64,000 nt of DNA from Microcebus murinus (taxonomy: Eukaryota; Chordata; Mammalia; Primates; Cheirogaleidae). Made by a program: the position numbers and the translations under genes. Location of the stretch: the NCBI RefSeq assembly GCF_040939455.1, contig NC_134112.1:67473001-67537000 (forward strand). The letters are read 5' to 3'. The notes under the pieces were generated by a model, which searched no databases, was not told the origin of the DNA, and saw only the letters and a list, made by a program, of their open reading frames with translations. Position 1 is the stretch's first letter. Each line of letters opens with the position of its first letter. Shown here piece by piece: positions 36,761 to 48,520 of this stretch.

Positions 36761-38099
36761 AAAAAGTGAGATATACCAAAAACTTGATGTTTAATTTCAA
36801 GTTCCAAGACTCTGAAACAAGCCACACCAGTGTTTCTAGTGAGACGCTGTCCAGACTGCTAGAAGAACCACCGTGCTATGCTGTGGAGGTATCAAGACCC
36901 CTCTAGTTCAGGATAAGCAGAATCACAACCTGGGAAGGATGAATTTAGACTTTAATGTCTTTTAACTGTAACTCAAACAAACAAAAGAGTACAGTTTTTG
37001 AACTTTAATTCCACCCCCACCTTGGGAAATTCATAATGGCAAAGATATTTAAATTGGGGACATCAGTGTTTTACTGGAGTGATTTTACTGAAGCATCTTT
37101 ACACTGTCATCTCTTTGCAGAACCTCTGAAAGACTGTTCTCAACAATATGATTAGACATAACTAGGAATGGAAAATGAAATTGAGAACTTTCACTTGGGG
37201 TTCAGCATAGCCCTAGAATTACTTCAAACAATGAATTGCCTTCTGAGGGCCGTAGCTACAGTTCTTCACCACCAGTTCCAGAAAAATACACAAAGAAACA
37301 ATAGTTGCTATTCAGATGGGGAGGGAATGCACTCATAAATGTGGGAACTGCACTGTTCTGATTGCTGATCTCCTGCAAAGAAGATGGTCACACTCTTCGT
37401 TGGCCTTGAGCTTGATAGTTAAGCACAATGAGCAAAGAGGAACAAAAACCTGAGGAATATTGGAAAAGAGAACCTCCTTTTCCCTAATATCTTGTTTTCC
37501 ATAAGCAAAGGAATCCATTAAATAATATTCTTGGTTTCTCTCTGCCCCCTCTCACTCCAAATTTCTGACTGGAAATTTGGAGAACAGAAAATAGACATCT
37601 GTGCCTCAGTCCCTTCCTCCTCCTTTTTCTCTTTAAGGTCTGCAGAGAGAACACATCCTGTTCTACTCCTCCATTCTGCAAACGTTAGAGTGGCAGGCTC
37701 TGCCCATGTAGTTGGAAGGCTAAACTTGTCCAACACTATGACTATAAGTATGACTAATTTGGGGTTCAGTATTAGGAAGCTCACTTGCTCACAGCTATAA
37801 GCCATGGTCTCTAGTATCTTAATTAGCCATAAAGGGATAGTTCTTCTCCATCTGCTTTACCATTTATCAGCTGGCTCTTCTAGAAGGTACACAGCCTCCC
37901 AGAGAATGGTGGTTGTGGCCAAGATTGCTAGGAAAACACCTCTTGGAAGTCTAGTCAGCCAGGAGGCAAAATAGACGTAGTTTCGCATGGGACTAAGGCT
38001 GGACAATATAGCCAGAGAACTGCTGGCTAGAATATCATTGATGAGCCAGCTGGACATAGACTTTTTGAAAAACCACTAGAACTAGGGTCTTAGGTAGAA

Positions 38100-38600
38100 T
38101 CCCACCAGAAGTAGACCCCGAGAAAAGAATTTTAGTGCAGGTTGTTTATTTATGAGGTAAACCCCAGGAAATACTATTTCAGGAAGTGAGGAAATGAAAC
38201 AATGAAATGGATCACAAAAGTATACGTTAATGAAGAACTACTGCTATGGGAACTGGAACTCAGCTTCACTGAAGACCTCTGGGAGACTGCACAGAACACT
38301 TCTTAGAATTGCCCCCAATGCCCACCACCACCAAGTGGCAAAAAAGCTGGAGTATTTATCCAACTCCAGTTGGTCATGGCTTGGGGGCTGCTCCCAGGAG
38401 CATTAATTCCCTGGCACTTTCAGCCTGCCTCACACATCAGTTTAGCACCCTCTGAAAACTGGGAAAGGCCTCGCACAAAGATTGAGGAAGCTGTAATGCA
38501 AAAAAGATGTGGGCAGGGCCCTCTCAGTAGCAGCTACAACTATAGATGTTGCATTACCACAAAAGAAAACATTTCAGGAGGAGCTTAGCAGTCCTCACAC
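38100..38600 (-). mobile_element. Possible ERV LTR relic, antisense
   Basis: The stretch 'aatcccaccagaagtagacc' to 'aagaaaacatttcaggagga' has the composition of an old LTR, with a reversed poly(A) hexamer (TTTATT) near 38150. Classification is uncertain. Confidence 0.35.
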
Positions 38601-39499
38601 CTTTTCCATGTGTCATGTTGATGTTCAAAACACAGTGTTACAAGGTATCTAGCCAGCAATTTTACCCTCATCAACAGAGAGAATAAGAAACTGAGAATCA
38701 GAAAGATGAGGACTTACCCAAAAGAAAAAAGCATAGCAAAGTAATATCCAACAGTATAATATATGGAAATGTAAAAACAGACAAAGCCAAGTCCTGGACT
38801 TTTTTAATGAATGGAGGAAAAGCAATTCTTTTGAGAGGGCAGAGCAGAACCTTCAATCAGAACACAAGTGAATTTTTTACTACAAGCGCTTTGCCGAATT
38901 TATATGCAGAATTAACACACCCAGTCCACTTCCATCAAGGGCATCAAATTGCAGCTATTGTTTGCATAGTCTGCAAAAGAGCCATCCTACATCCTTGAAG
39001 TTTAACTCAACTCCTTCAATAAGCTTAAGATGATGGATAGCTAGAGGATTAAACCAGGGACTGCAGTTGAACTCTCATGCCTTATAATTGACATATTGAA
39101 AAGCTAAAGCATGTTCAGTTCCTTCAGTTCAGTTCAGTCCGTAGCAATTTGCAAGATTGAATGGCATTGTAAGCATATTAATTCAAACTGAAAACATTCA
39201 TCAAAGTTAGTATTAACTTCACAATGTCTAAGATGCAAGTGAAACTGTGTCCTTTTTGGCTTATAAAATTAGACTATAGAAAATGATTTTTGAGTATAAT
39301 CTCAGTTGACTTGGATACAGTGTAGGCAGTAAATAAAACTCTAATAAGATCATAGATTTTGATTTGGGTGTTTTCTCCATTTGGAAAACATTAGAAGAGC
39401 GAAGAGCATAAGAATATGCTGTAGTAAATTGTTAAAAAAAAAAAAAATGTTCTAAAGGAGGAGAAAGTGAAAGTACAAGACAGACAAAAATTATCGATC

Positions 39500-39760
39500 T
39501 TTTACTGTCCCTAAAAGCAACCCACTCCCACGACATGATCATTATCTACAAAGATAAAATGCAAAGGTTGGCATTTGAGACCCCTCACAATGTGGCCCAC
39601 ACTGTTTCCTCTATCACCCAGTCCATCACCAAGTCCTGTCAATTGTGTCTCCAAAATACATCTCAGTCTCTACCACCATGTCTCCGGCCTGATCCACTGC
39701 AACAGTTTCCTAACTGGCCTCCCTCCTTCCTTTGTGTTCCCCTCATAGCAGCTAGAGTGA
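39500..39760 (+). mobile_element. L2-like LINE fragment
   Basis: Text such as 'cacaatgtggcccacactgt' and 'gcaacagtttcctaactggc' is typical of the coding 3' portion of L2. Diverged. Confidence 0.55.
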
Positions 39761-39784
39761 TTTCTTTTTTTTTTTTCAATCTTA

Positions 39785-40540
39785 CATGACTGTTATATAC
39801 TGTTTGTGGGAATGTAAGTTAGTGCAGCCGTTATGGAAAACAGTATGGAAATTACTCAGAAAATTAAAAAATAGAACTACCATACCATACTGCAATCCAA
39901 AAGAAAAGGAAATTTATCCAAAGGAAAGGAAATCAGTAAATCAAAGAGATACCTGCACTCCCATGTTTCCTGCAGCACTATTCACAATAGCCAAGATATA
40001 GAATCAACTGAAGTGTTGTCCATCAGTGGGCGGATGGTTAAAGAAAATGTGGTACACAATGGAATACTACTCAGCCATAGAAAGAATGAAATCCTGTCAT
40101 TTGCAACAACATAGATGGAACTGGAGGTCATTATGTTAAGTGAGATAAACCAGGCACGGAAAGATAAACATCACATGTTCTCACTCATATGTGGGAGCTA
40201 AAAAAAGTTGATCTCATGGATGTAGAGAGTAGAGTAATTATTTCCAGAGTCTGGGAAGGGTGTATTGGGGGACAAAGAGAGGTTGGTTAATGGATACAAA
40301 CATACAGTTAAATAGAAGGACAAGGTATAATATTTGATAGCAGAGTAGGATAAATATATTAATAGTTAACAACAATGTATTGTTTATTTCAAAATAGCTA
40401 GAAGAGAGGACTTAAAATGTTCCCAACATATAGAAATGACAACTACATGAGGTAATGGATATGCTAAATACTCTGACTTGGTCATTACACATCTTATGCA
40501 TGTTACAAAATATTAACTGTACTCCATAAATATGTAAATA
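39785..40540 (+). mobile_element. L1 3' end with ORF2 C-terminal remnant
   Basis: The left part encodes a decayed ORF2 C-terminus (for example L-V-Q-P-L-W-K-T-V-W-K-L-L-R-K-L-K) and then, at the nucleotide level, 'gtggtacacaatggaatact' and 'ttctcactcatatgtgggag'. Frames are broken by frameshifts and stops. The boundaries are approximate; it ends in AT-rich text near 40540. Confidence 0.85.
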
Positions 40541-40814
40541 TGAGAATCAAATGCTGAGTGAGCACCAATAAAAAACATATATAGATATAGATATATAAAA
40601 CCCTTCCATGGTATAATGGATTTTCTTGTTTGCTTACCCAGTGTCCACTCTCTCTTCCTTTCCTTTCCACCCCCATTAAGTCGCAGCCATGCCATTTGGG
40701 AATAACCCCAGCCCTAGCTCCAAGGGGGAGGGGAGTCCCAACTGGAGTAATAATGTCCCCTTCCCTGCAGAGATGGGGTTAGAGATGGGCTGTAACTAAA
40801 TTTAAGCCAAAGGC

Positions 40815-41195
40815 ACATAACAAGCCCCCAGTCACTGTGGCTGGTCCAGGTTGATCCAATCAGGGGGAAGTTGAAAATTTTTGTTAAATCTCGTTTCTGT
40901 TAAATAACTTAGAGAATCTAGACTCTCCTTTTTCTTATGAAAAAAGAAATCCTGGTTTTGCTGACAAAACCATCTTGTAACCTTGAGAGAAACTAGCCCA
41001 ATAACTTTTACAGAAGAGCAAAGTCAGGAGAATTTCTGAGAAATGAGCCAGAGGCCTCACCTGTAGGCCATACTTTTCTGGACTTTTCATTTGCTCAAGC
41101 CAAGAAAAGAAATAAAACAACCCTTTATTATTTAAGCCTTGTAAGTGAGGTTTCTATTACATGCAGTAAAAGCTTCCCAGCTAACACAAATGGCC
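40815..41195 (+). mobile_element. LTR-like relic, sense
   Basis: The text 'ggccatacttttctggactt' and GAAATAAAACAACCCTTTAT with 'ttctattacatgcagtaaaa' matches the arrangement at 35500-35905: a poly(A) hexamer followed by an LTR-end-like piece. Family unassigned. Confidence 0.5.
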
Positions 41196-41209
41196 TCCCA
41201 GTTAACATG

Positions 41210-41460
41210 GAATGAAGTTTAAACTTCTTACACACCCCATGTCTCCAACTCATCCCATGCTATTTTCCTGAGTGTCCACTATTCCCTAGACAACCAGGTC
41301 TCCTCCTCCTGCTCCTTGGATGTGAAATTACACATTTTTCCACCTCAATGTTTTGCACATGTTTTTCTTTCGTATATTCCTTTCCCTGCTCTTTACATGA
41401 ATGCCTCTTTATCATCCAGGCCTCATCTTAGCTCTTTCCTCATACTGACTATCCCTAATA
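41210..41460 (+). mobile_element. L2-like LINE fragment
   Basis: The text resembles the L2 3' coding segment ('tggaatgaagtttaaacttc', 'tccaggcctcatcttagctc'). Old copy. Confidence 0.45.
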
Positions 41461-41929
41461 ACACACTTGCTGCTGAGACAGTTTCAAATCCAGCAACCCC
41501 AAAGAAAAGAAGAGGAGGGAAGGTCAGGCTGTCAGTTGGAAGTAGTCTTGGGTGCCACAAGCACATACTGTGCTCTTCCCTGTCTCCCCTCTATGCGAAA
41601 ATTATACAATAGATTTATGGGAACATCATATTGGGAGGGTTGTTAGATGGACAGTTTTACTCACAAGCGTCCCAGAAGGCTGCTCCCCATGCATCAAAAG
41701 CCATATTAAGTAGTCAGACTGCACTTTGCTGTGTGGGATCTAGAAGGTCACATGGTGGAAGCTGGTGCTGGGGGAGAAGGTAAAAATGACAGAGACCAGC
41801 AGGGCAGTGAAGAGAGGGGACAGAGGCTGCCGGGGTCAGAGAGGGCAGCCCGGTCAGCGCAGGTGCACTGGGAGAGGAGGAGATTACCAGGGGCTCGGGG
41901 AGGGGATGCGAAGTTAATGTTTGAGGGTT

Positions 41930-42117
41930 CCAGAGTTTCTGTTTGGGGTAATGAAAAAAGTCTAGAAATAGATAGTGGTGACAACTGTACAACATTGTGA
42001 TTATAATTAATACCACTAAATTATACATTTAAAGAAAGTCAAAATGGTAAATATCATGTTGTGGATATTTTAACTTTACCATGGCTTAAAAATAATTTTT
42101 TTTTAAAAAAAAAAAAG
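41930..42117 (+). mobile_element. L1 3'-UTR fragment with A-rich end
   Basis: The text 'gatagtggtgacaactgtac' and 'atttaaagaaagtcaaaatg' is typical of the 3' UTR of older L1 subfamilies; it ends in T9-A12. Confidence 0.75.
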
Positions 42118-42119
42118 CT

Positions 42120-42480
42120 AATTGGTAATTGTGTGAAGGATGAACTGGATGGAGTAGGACATGCTGACCAAGGACGTTGACACGTTCATCTGGTCAGGAG
42201 GTGAAAGCTTGAACTAGGGCAGTGACAGGAAAAAATGTGGAAGTAGGATGTTCAGGACCAAATGAGTGTGGGTTTGTACCTGCTGCATCTGAGGCATGTG
42301 GGGGCTGCTGCCCAGCTCTCTCCCCCAGGACTGGGCACTCCTGCCCCAGCAGGCCTGGGTGGAGGCTGGCAGTGGCCCACCACTGCATTCCTTCGTGGGC
42401 ATTGCCTTCAGCTAAAAGGAGCTGCAAGGGCTCACGGAAACTTGGGAAGAGCTGGCTGCACAAAAGAAGAAGTGATGGCA
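42120..42480. repeat. Old interspersed repeat, class not assigned
   Basis: Text such as 'gcttgaactagggcagtgac' recalls the unclassified family seen at 24540-25160. The GC-rich remainder to 43010 yields many overlapping short frames on both strands, none with a recognisable domain. Confidence 0.35.
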
Positions 42481-43171
42481 GAGAAGGCAATGTGAGAGTT
42501 GTGTTGGGTTTGGCAACATGGAGGTCATGGGTGACTTTGGCAGAGGGAGGGTAGAAGAGGGGCAAGGTCTGGGTCATGGGGGTAATGGGGGCCACATGGG
42601 AGACAGTGAAGACTCACTGGACCTGAGTCTTGAAGGAAGAGAAGGACTCGGGCCATGAAATAACCTGCTAGGCAGGGAATATGGTGTGAACAAAGGAGCC
42701 CAGGCTGGGCAGTCACCTAGTCTGATGGAACTGCAGGGCTGCCTGGAGAAGTGGTGGTGCCCAGGCATGGCCGCTTAAATGCTGGGCTGTGGAGCCTGAG
42801 CAGATTCAACCAGGCTGTCCCACCCCTGTGTCTGCATCGACTGGACTCAGGACACTGCTCTCTAGTGGGAACTGGGCATTCCATCCCCAGGGTGTGGACA
42901 CCATTCCCTTGAATGGGTGTTTCAGCCATGGTCTCCTTGGACTCCCTGTTGATGAATGCAGACGTCATAAATTTCCTGAAGCGAGTTCCAGTAAGCCAGT
43001 TTAACTCCGTGATCAGTTTTCTACCCTGTCTAATAAACTTGTTTCTAATACTTTTATTTTTATTTTACTAACATTACTTTCAAAAAACTGATTTCTGTTT
43101 CGTATAGATTGTACAGGAAGGATTTAATACATCTATCAAATTCTACCCATAATGACTTCTGCCATTGTGAA

Positions 43172-43198
43172 CTTTCTTTCTTTCAGAAAGAAAACTAA

Positions 43199-43265
<67 letters not shown>

Positions 43266-43268
43266 TCA
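43172..43268. repeat. (CTTT)17 microsatellite with duplicated edges
   Basis: Seventeen uninterrupted CTTT units (43199-43266) are flanked on both sides by CTTTCTTTCAGAAA-type text. The left flank CTTTCAGAAAG is also self-complementary. The polypurine/polypyrimidine strand bias allows triplex formation. Confidence 0.97.
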
Positions 43269-44797
43269 GAAACCATTGTTTCTGTGGAATGCAATTTTCC
43301 TGGATATATAAATTTGCAGATCTAAATTTTATCATGACAATTTGATCTTAATTTTTTTTCAATTTGTAACAAATTGTTCAGTGTGAAATTTTAACCATTA
43401 TCAGTTCTATTTTTAGGAGATTATTCCTTGTAATAAAATTCATTATGACTATGGGAAAAAAATTCCTTGATAAAAATCTGTCATTGAGGCTTCTGCAGGT
43501 AAGTCTGTGTTCTCAACACAGAAAGTAAGTTGTGCCATGAAGAGGGAGGCCACAAGACAGCTTCATGGTAGCTGAAGGTCCAGTTCCAAATGGATAAACA
43601 CAAACTTCAGGGTGAAACTTAGTGTCTCCTTTTCCAGTGCAATTCTGAGGCACTAACGGAATAGTTCTTTTTGCCTCTCTAAGTCCCTACCTTACAATCC
43701 ATGAACGGTTTCAGCTCTGGAGAGAATCTGTCCTATTAATTTATAGGCTAGCTTTCATCTTTGCACATTCTTCTTTTCCTTGGAAAATGACAACATAGTC
43801 ATTTTAAATCTCCCTTGAAACCAATGACAATCGTGTTTTTAAAATGCCTTGGTTGGCAAAATTCCTTCTTTCAATAGCATGTTATTGCTATTGACTATGC
43901 CCAGGCAGTGACATAAGTAATGACATAAGTAATTAAAACAAGCTATCATGATGGTACACACAATAATCATGGGCTTATGATTAGGTTGACATTTGTGAAA
44001 TTTCTTTATTTTTAGCATTTGAAGCCTACAAAAACAGCAAATTCATATGAATCAAACCAAGATGATTAATTTTAAAAGTTAAAGGGGTAAAAAAATTATC
44101 TGGCAGCACACAACATGCCAAGATGAAGATTATCTTCATATTAGGCTAGAAATAGAAATCCTCATGTCTAGGCAGTAGATCTTACGTCAAAGCCTGAAGT
44201 GCCCACTGGCTGGTTAATTAACATGAGCGAGGAAGGTGGGCTAGGGAGGGACTGCCATGACCTAGAGGCTCCCCTGTGTCCCCCTCCCCGTGGGGCTCTC
44301 TGCTCAGCTCTAGTCCAGTGTCCTAAATAGCCGCTCCCCGTTGTTACAGCAAATACTCAGGCCCATGTGGCCAAATCTGCTGTTTTTCAAAAGAAGTCAG
44401 AAATCTGGATTTTTATTTGAAATTTACTGATTTTTAACTCCTGTCTGAGGACCAATTTCAGATTATGACTCCTGATATTTCTGACATGATAAAATAGAAT
44501 AACAAATTCATACACTATTGACAATAAACCCATGTTCTCAAAAGTAGGGTTGAATGCACATACCCAAGGGATACTTTAAAATTTTCATTTGTATATATTT
44601 ATAATATACATAATACATTAGAATAATGGTATCTATATATAGTAAAGAGCAATTTGTAAGGAATAGATATAATTTGGAGAGAGAATGAAATGCACTGAAA
44701 AAAATGCATTTGAAAACATTATAGCAATAAAGACAGAATTGAGGCAGTCAAGAGAACCTCTGATGGAGATTACAGCTCCTCAATATTCATGGAGCAA

Positions 44798-44960
44798 CAG
44801 TTCTCAAACTCTGATGGACTTAAAAAACTTGTTTCAAATGCATATTCCTAGACTTCACAAACAGTATTTTGATGCATGGGGTTTAGGGTGGCATAAGAAA
44901 TTTGCCTTTTTAACAAGTACCACAATTAATTTTGAGTCCAAAAGTCCATGGACCAGACTT
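44798..44960 (+). mobile_element. MER5A-like hAT relic
   Basis: The left end is CAGTTCTCAAACTCTGATGG; the core includes 'agaaatttgcctttttaaca', then 'gtccatggaccagactta'. This is the pattern of the common MER5-type hAT-Charlie MITE. A MIR follows almost at once. Confidence 0.75.
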
Positions 44961-44974
44961 AATAAACACAAGCA

Positions 44975-45198
44975 TGTTGTTAAGAGTGTAGGCTCTTGAG
45001 TCAGAAGCTTCTTGGTTAAAGTGTTGGCTCTGACACTTGTCAGTCATCAGCCATGGAACTCTGAGAAAGTTAACTTAAACCTTCCAAAGCCCCAATGTTG
45101 TAATCTATAAAATGGAGATAATAATAGCTACCTCATAAGTTTGCAAAACAGTGCTTAGCACATACGAAAGGTTCAATAAATATTAACCGTTTTATTAT
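44975..45198 (+). mobile_element. MIR SINE, sense
   Basis: A well-preserved MIR: 'aagagtgtaggctcttgagt', 'ataaaatggagataataata', 'acagtgcttagcacatacga', ending in 'ttcaataaatattaaccg'. Confidence 0.88.
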
Positions 45199-46136
45199 GA
45201 TTAATTTATTCTTAAATACTGTGGGCAATGTCAGGGATATTCCAGACAAGGTGAGCTGTCACCCTTGTCATCCTTCATCTAGGCATGACCCCTGCCTTTA
45301 TCACATCCTCCTTTATCTGTTCTGTGTCAAATTCTTTTCTCCTTCAAAGCTGCCCTTGATGTTCTTTTTAACTCTGTTTCATCTGTATAAAAATATTCAT
45401 GGACATGAAATTCTCATCACACTAATCTCTCTACTTAGGAATATGTTTGAAAATTGTCTTAATAGAAAAGTTCTAAAAAGTCTATATGCACATGAACTGC
45501 TCCAAGTCTAATATCACTTGAAATTTACACCAAGGCAATGAATTTCAGGCACCATCTTTTCAACTCCTACCACCTGTGAGTCCCTGGGAGCGTAGCTGCT
45601 GACGCCAATGTGTGAGTGAGGTATGAGGCTTATTCATGGCCCTAGCAGGGAATTCTGTGCGAAGCAGGTCAGCCACGCCACTACATACGATACCAGCCGT
45701 CAGAGCTGTCAGAGCTGGTGTTTCCAAGCTGACTGCAATCTCGCCACTAGGATAATCAAGTTGGCCAGGCCCTGTCCCCAGTTTGGAGGCCAGTTCCCCA
45801 GCCCTAGTCAGGCACTAATGCCAACAGAAGCAGGTGATCATAGGAACCGGTAAAAAGAATGTAGACAAACATTCATTATTACTACTGGGAAAAAAATTCA
45901 AAGCACACGCCCTAATTTCCACAGCTCAGTGCCAACATCTTTATGAAAAGGTACTAAAAATCTTAAAAATCACCAAGAAAGTTGGTGATAATACCAGCAA
46001 GCATTGAATGTTATCACACATAGTAATATTCTGTTTTTTTGGATAAGTGAAAACTTCATTATGCTGAAGTCCCAACACAAAAATTCCAAGTGAATCTTCC
46101 CTCCAAAGCTAATTCTGTTAATTAAGGTTCAAGCTA

Positions 46137-46471
46137 GGCCAGGCACAGTGGCTCACGCCTGTAATTCTAACATTCTGGGAGGCCGAGGCGGGCAGATTGC
46201 TCGAGGTCAGGAGTTCGAAACCAGCCTGAGCAAAAGCGAGACCCTGTCTCTACTATAAATAGAAAGAAATTAATTGGCCAACTAATATATATATAGAAAA
46301 AATTAGCCAGGCATGGTGGCGCATTCCTGTAGTCCCAGCTACTCAGGAGGCTGAGGCAGGAGGATTGCTTGAGCCCAGGAGTTTGAGGTTGCTGTGAGCT
46401 AGGCTGATACCAGGGCACTCACTCTAGCCTGGGCAACAAAGTGAGACTCTGTCTCAAAAAAAAAATAAAAA
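46137..46471 (+). mobile_element. Lemur-lineage Alu SINE, plus strand
   Basis: Full dimer with the lemur linker and an A-rich tail. The 14-bp target duplication TAAGGTTCAAGCTA (46123-46136) recurs as TAAGGTTCGAGCTA (46472-46485) with one mismatch. It inserted into unremarkable intergenic DNA. Confidence 0.96.
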
Positions 46472-46486
46472 TAAGGTTCGAGCTAA

Positions 46487-46790
46487 GCTAAGCTGCTGTA
46501 TCAAAAAGACCCAAGGACACCTGGCTTAACCCAGAATCTAATTGTCTCTCTCATCACGGTCTTGGTGGTCCATGTCAGTAGTGCTGGCAGGCCATCTTGT
46601 ATAGGACTTCCAGCCCAGTCAGAAGGAAGAGGAGAAAGAGCCACCAGAGTGCCTGACTGTTTCTTTACAGGTGCATACCCCAGAAGTGCACAAAACACTT
46701 CCACTCATACCCCATGGGACAGAACTTATTCACACAGCCACATTTAACCGCAGAGTATACTGCAGTTTATGCAGTCTCAGAGTGTGGGAG
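46487..46790. repeat. Old interspersed repeat, class not assigned
   Basis: Text such as 'cagaagtgcacaaaacactt' and 'agaacttattcacacagcca' resembles a frequent old mammalian repeat, but I cannot name the family. Confidence 0.4.
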
Positions 46791-47802
46791 TCCCACTGGG
46801 ATTTGTACTCTTGAATGCCACGTTGCTAGGTACATTTGCAATGTCTGACTGCACAAAGAATGAAATAGGCAAATAAACAGTCTAAAGGGGAATTTTATTG
46901 TGCAGGTAATTTCAGAGCATGCCTGAATCCAAGGAATAAAATGTTGGGCAGACATCACAGAGGTCAAGGCCTGGACATGTGTTTTCCACTGTCTTTTGCT
47001 ACAACTGATTCTGGAGTTTCAGAGGGATTTAGCAAGAGCCAAGAAAACTAGGCCAGAAAGCTGCATTGACAGTCTCTCAAAGCAACATTATTTGGTGTCT
47101 CAGGTGGAAGCTGTTTATTTTTCCCTTCCATGAAATAACAGCTACAATTTAAATATAGTAAACCGTAATGACCAAATTTGAGTTTCGTTCCATATTCCCA
47201 AAGTGTTAATTCCAGGGCACTCCACTCACCCCATCTTCAAGGTCTACTGTTTATTTTTAACAATCCACCTATGAAAAATGGTCTGTTTTCAGTCCTGCTT
47301 TCTATGAGGAGATAATTAGAAATTAACAACAAGAATGCATAGCTCTTACAAACGTAGTCAGGGAGCTGGTACCAGCCATTCTCCCCCATGACATGTGCCA
47401 TTGGTGCCACAGCAGACGAATTCTATTAGACTCACCCTTCCCCTCCAGCTCTGCCACATCCCAGCGATTTGGCAACTGCCCCGAGATGTACACACTGCCA
47501 CAAGGGGCTGCCGTGTCACTGAGGACCCAGATAGTTGGTGTCCACAGCTCCATTCTGTGCACTCTAAGGCAAACTTAAGCTTCCCAGGGAATTTATGCAA
47601 TAGGCAGAGTTTTCCATTTCCTCAGGAATCGGGCCATGCTTTGGGCCATGATGAAAATCAGAAGGAACTTGTGTACCCCCCCCCCATCACCCTGCAAGGG
47701 AGTTCATGGGATGGTATACATTTAGGTAAATAAATTGGGGTCTCAGTTGCTGGTGTGCACAACTGTGAACTTTACTGACTATCAATCCTGGATGTCTTAG
47801 AG

Positions 47803-47972
47803 CAGCGGTCCCCGACCTTTTTGGCACCAGGGACCAGTTTCATGGAAGATCATTTTTCCATGGACCAGGGGTGGAGGTGCTTTCATGGGTTGTGGGGAGG
47901 TGGTACAGAGCTCAGGCGGTGATGGGTGGCCTGTTGCCTAACAGGCCACCAACCTGGAGGTTGGGGACTCAG
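47803..47972 (+). mobile_element. hAT MITE, MER30/Charlie12-like, 170 bp
   Basis: It begins CAGCGGTCCCCGACC and ends near GGAGGTTGGGGACTCAG, imperfect inverted ends. The flanks TCTTAGAG (47795-47802) and TCTCAGAG (47973-47980) form an 8-bp target duplication with one mismatch. The internal CAGGGACCAGTTTCATGGAA text is typical of this family. The family name is from memory. It is internally deleted relative to a full copy. Confidence 0.85.
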
Positions 47973-48056
47973 TCTCAGAGAACAGCAAGTGCGACAGACA
48001 AGAGACTGGGCCTATGCTACAGTCTCATTAGGGGCTTCTAGCCTGGGCTCTCTGGA

Positions 48057-48520
48057 CCTTCCCTAAAGGGTCGATGGCTAGAATTTAAGGGGTTCATGAA
48101 TGTGAAAGGGAAGAACATGACATCTTTATTTTCAGTAATGAACTGAAGTTAGCATTTCCTTTTGCCATGAATGGAGGCAACAGATCACAGTAGAATTAGC
48201 AGTGCCTGTGATGATAGAAACCACAGATATATTCATATCACATTCAGCTGTTGCAGATCTCTCAAAATATCACTTACACTCGTTACTATTTCAAAATTCA
48301 ACAGTTACTAGACCCACCACTGGATCTTGGAATGCATTATAAAGATGCACATATATTACCATATTTAACATTTTTTTTAGTATTTTTGTTACTTCATTTT
48401 AAAATATTTGGTTTCTTTTGTATTTAATTTTGTTTTTTTATAAAGATTATTCTGAAAAGGTATCCATAGTCCTCACCAGAAGGCAAAGGGGTCCATGACA
48501 CACAAAAAGCTTAAAAACAA
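48057..48520 (+). mobile_element. Old DNA-transposon-like repeat
   Basis: The text 'tggaggcaacagatcacagt', 'cagctgttgcagatctctca' and 'caaaggggtccatgacacac' belongs to a recurrent mammalian repeat that I believe is hAT-related, but no terminal repeats are certain here. An (AAC)n tract follows at about 48516-48535. Confidence 0.45.
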
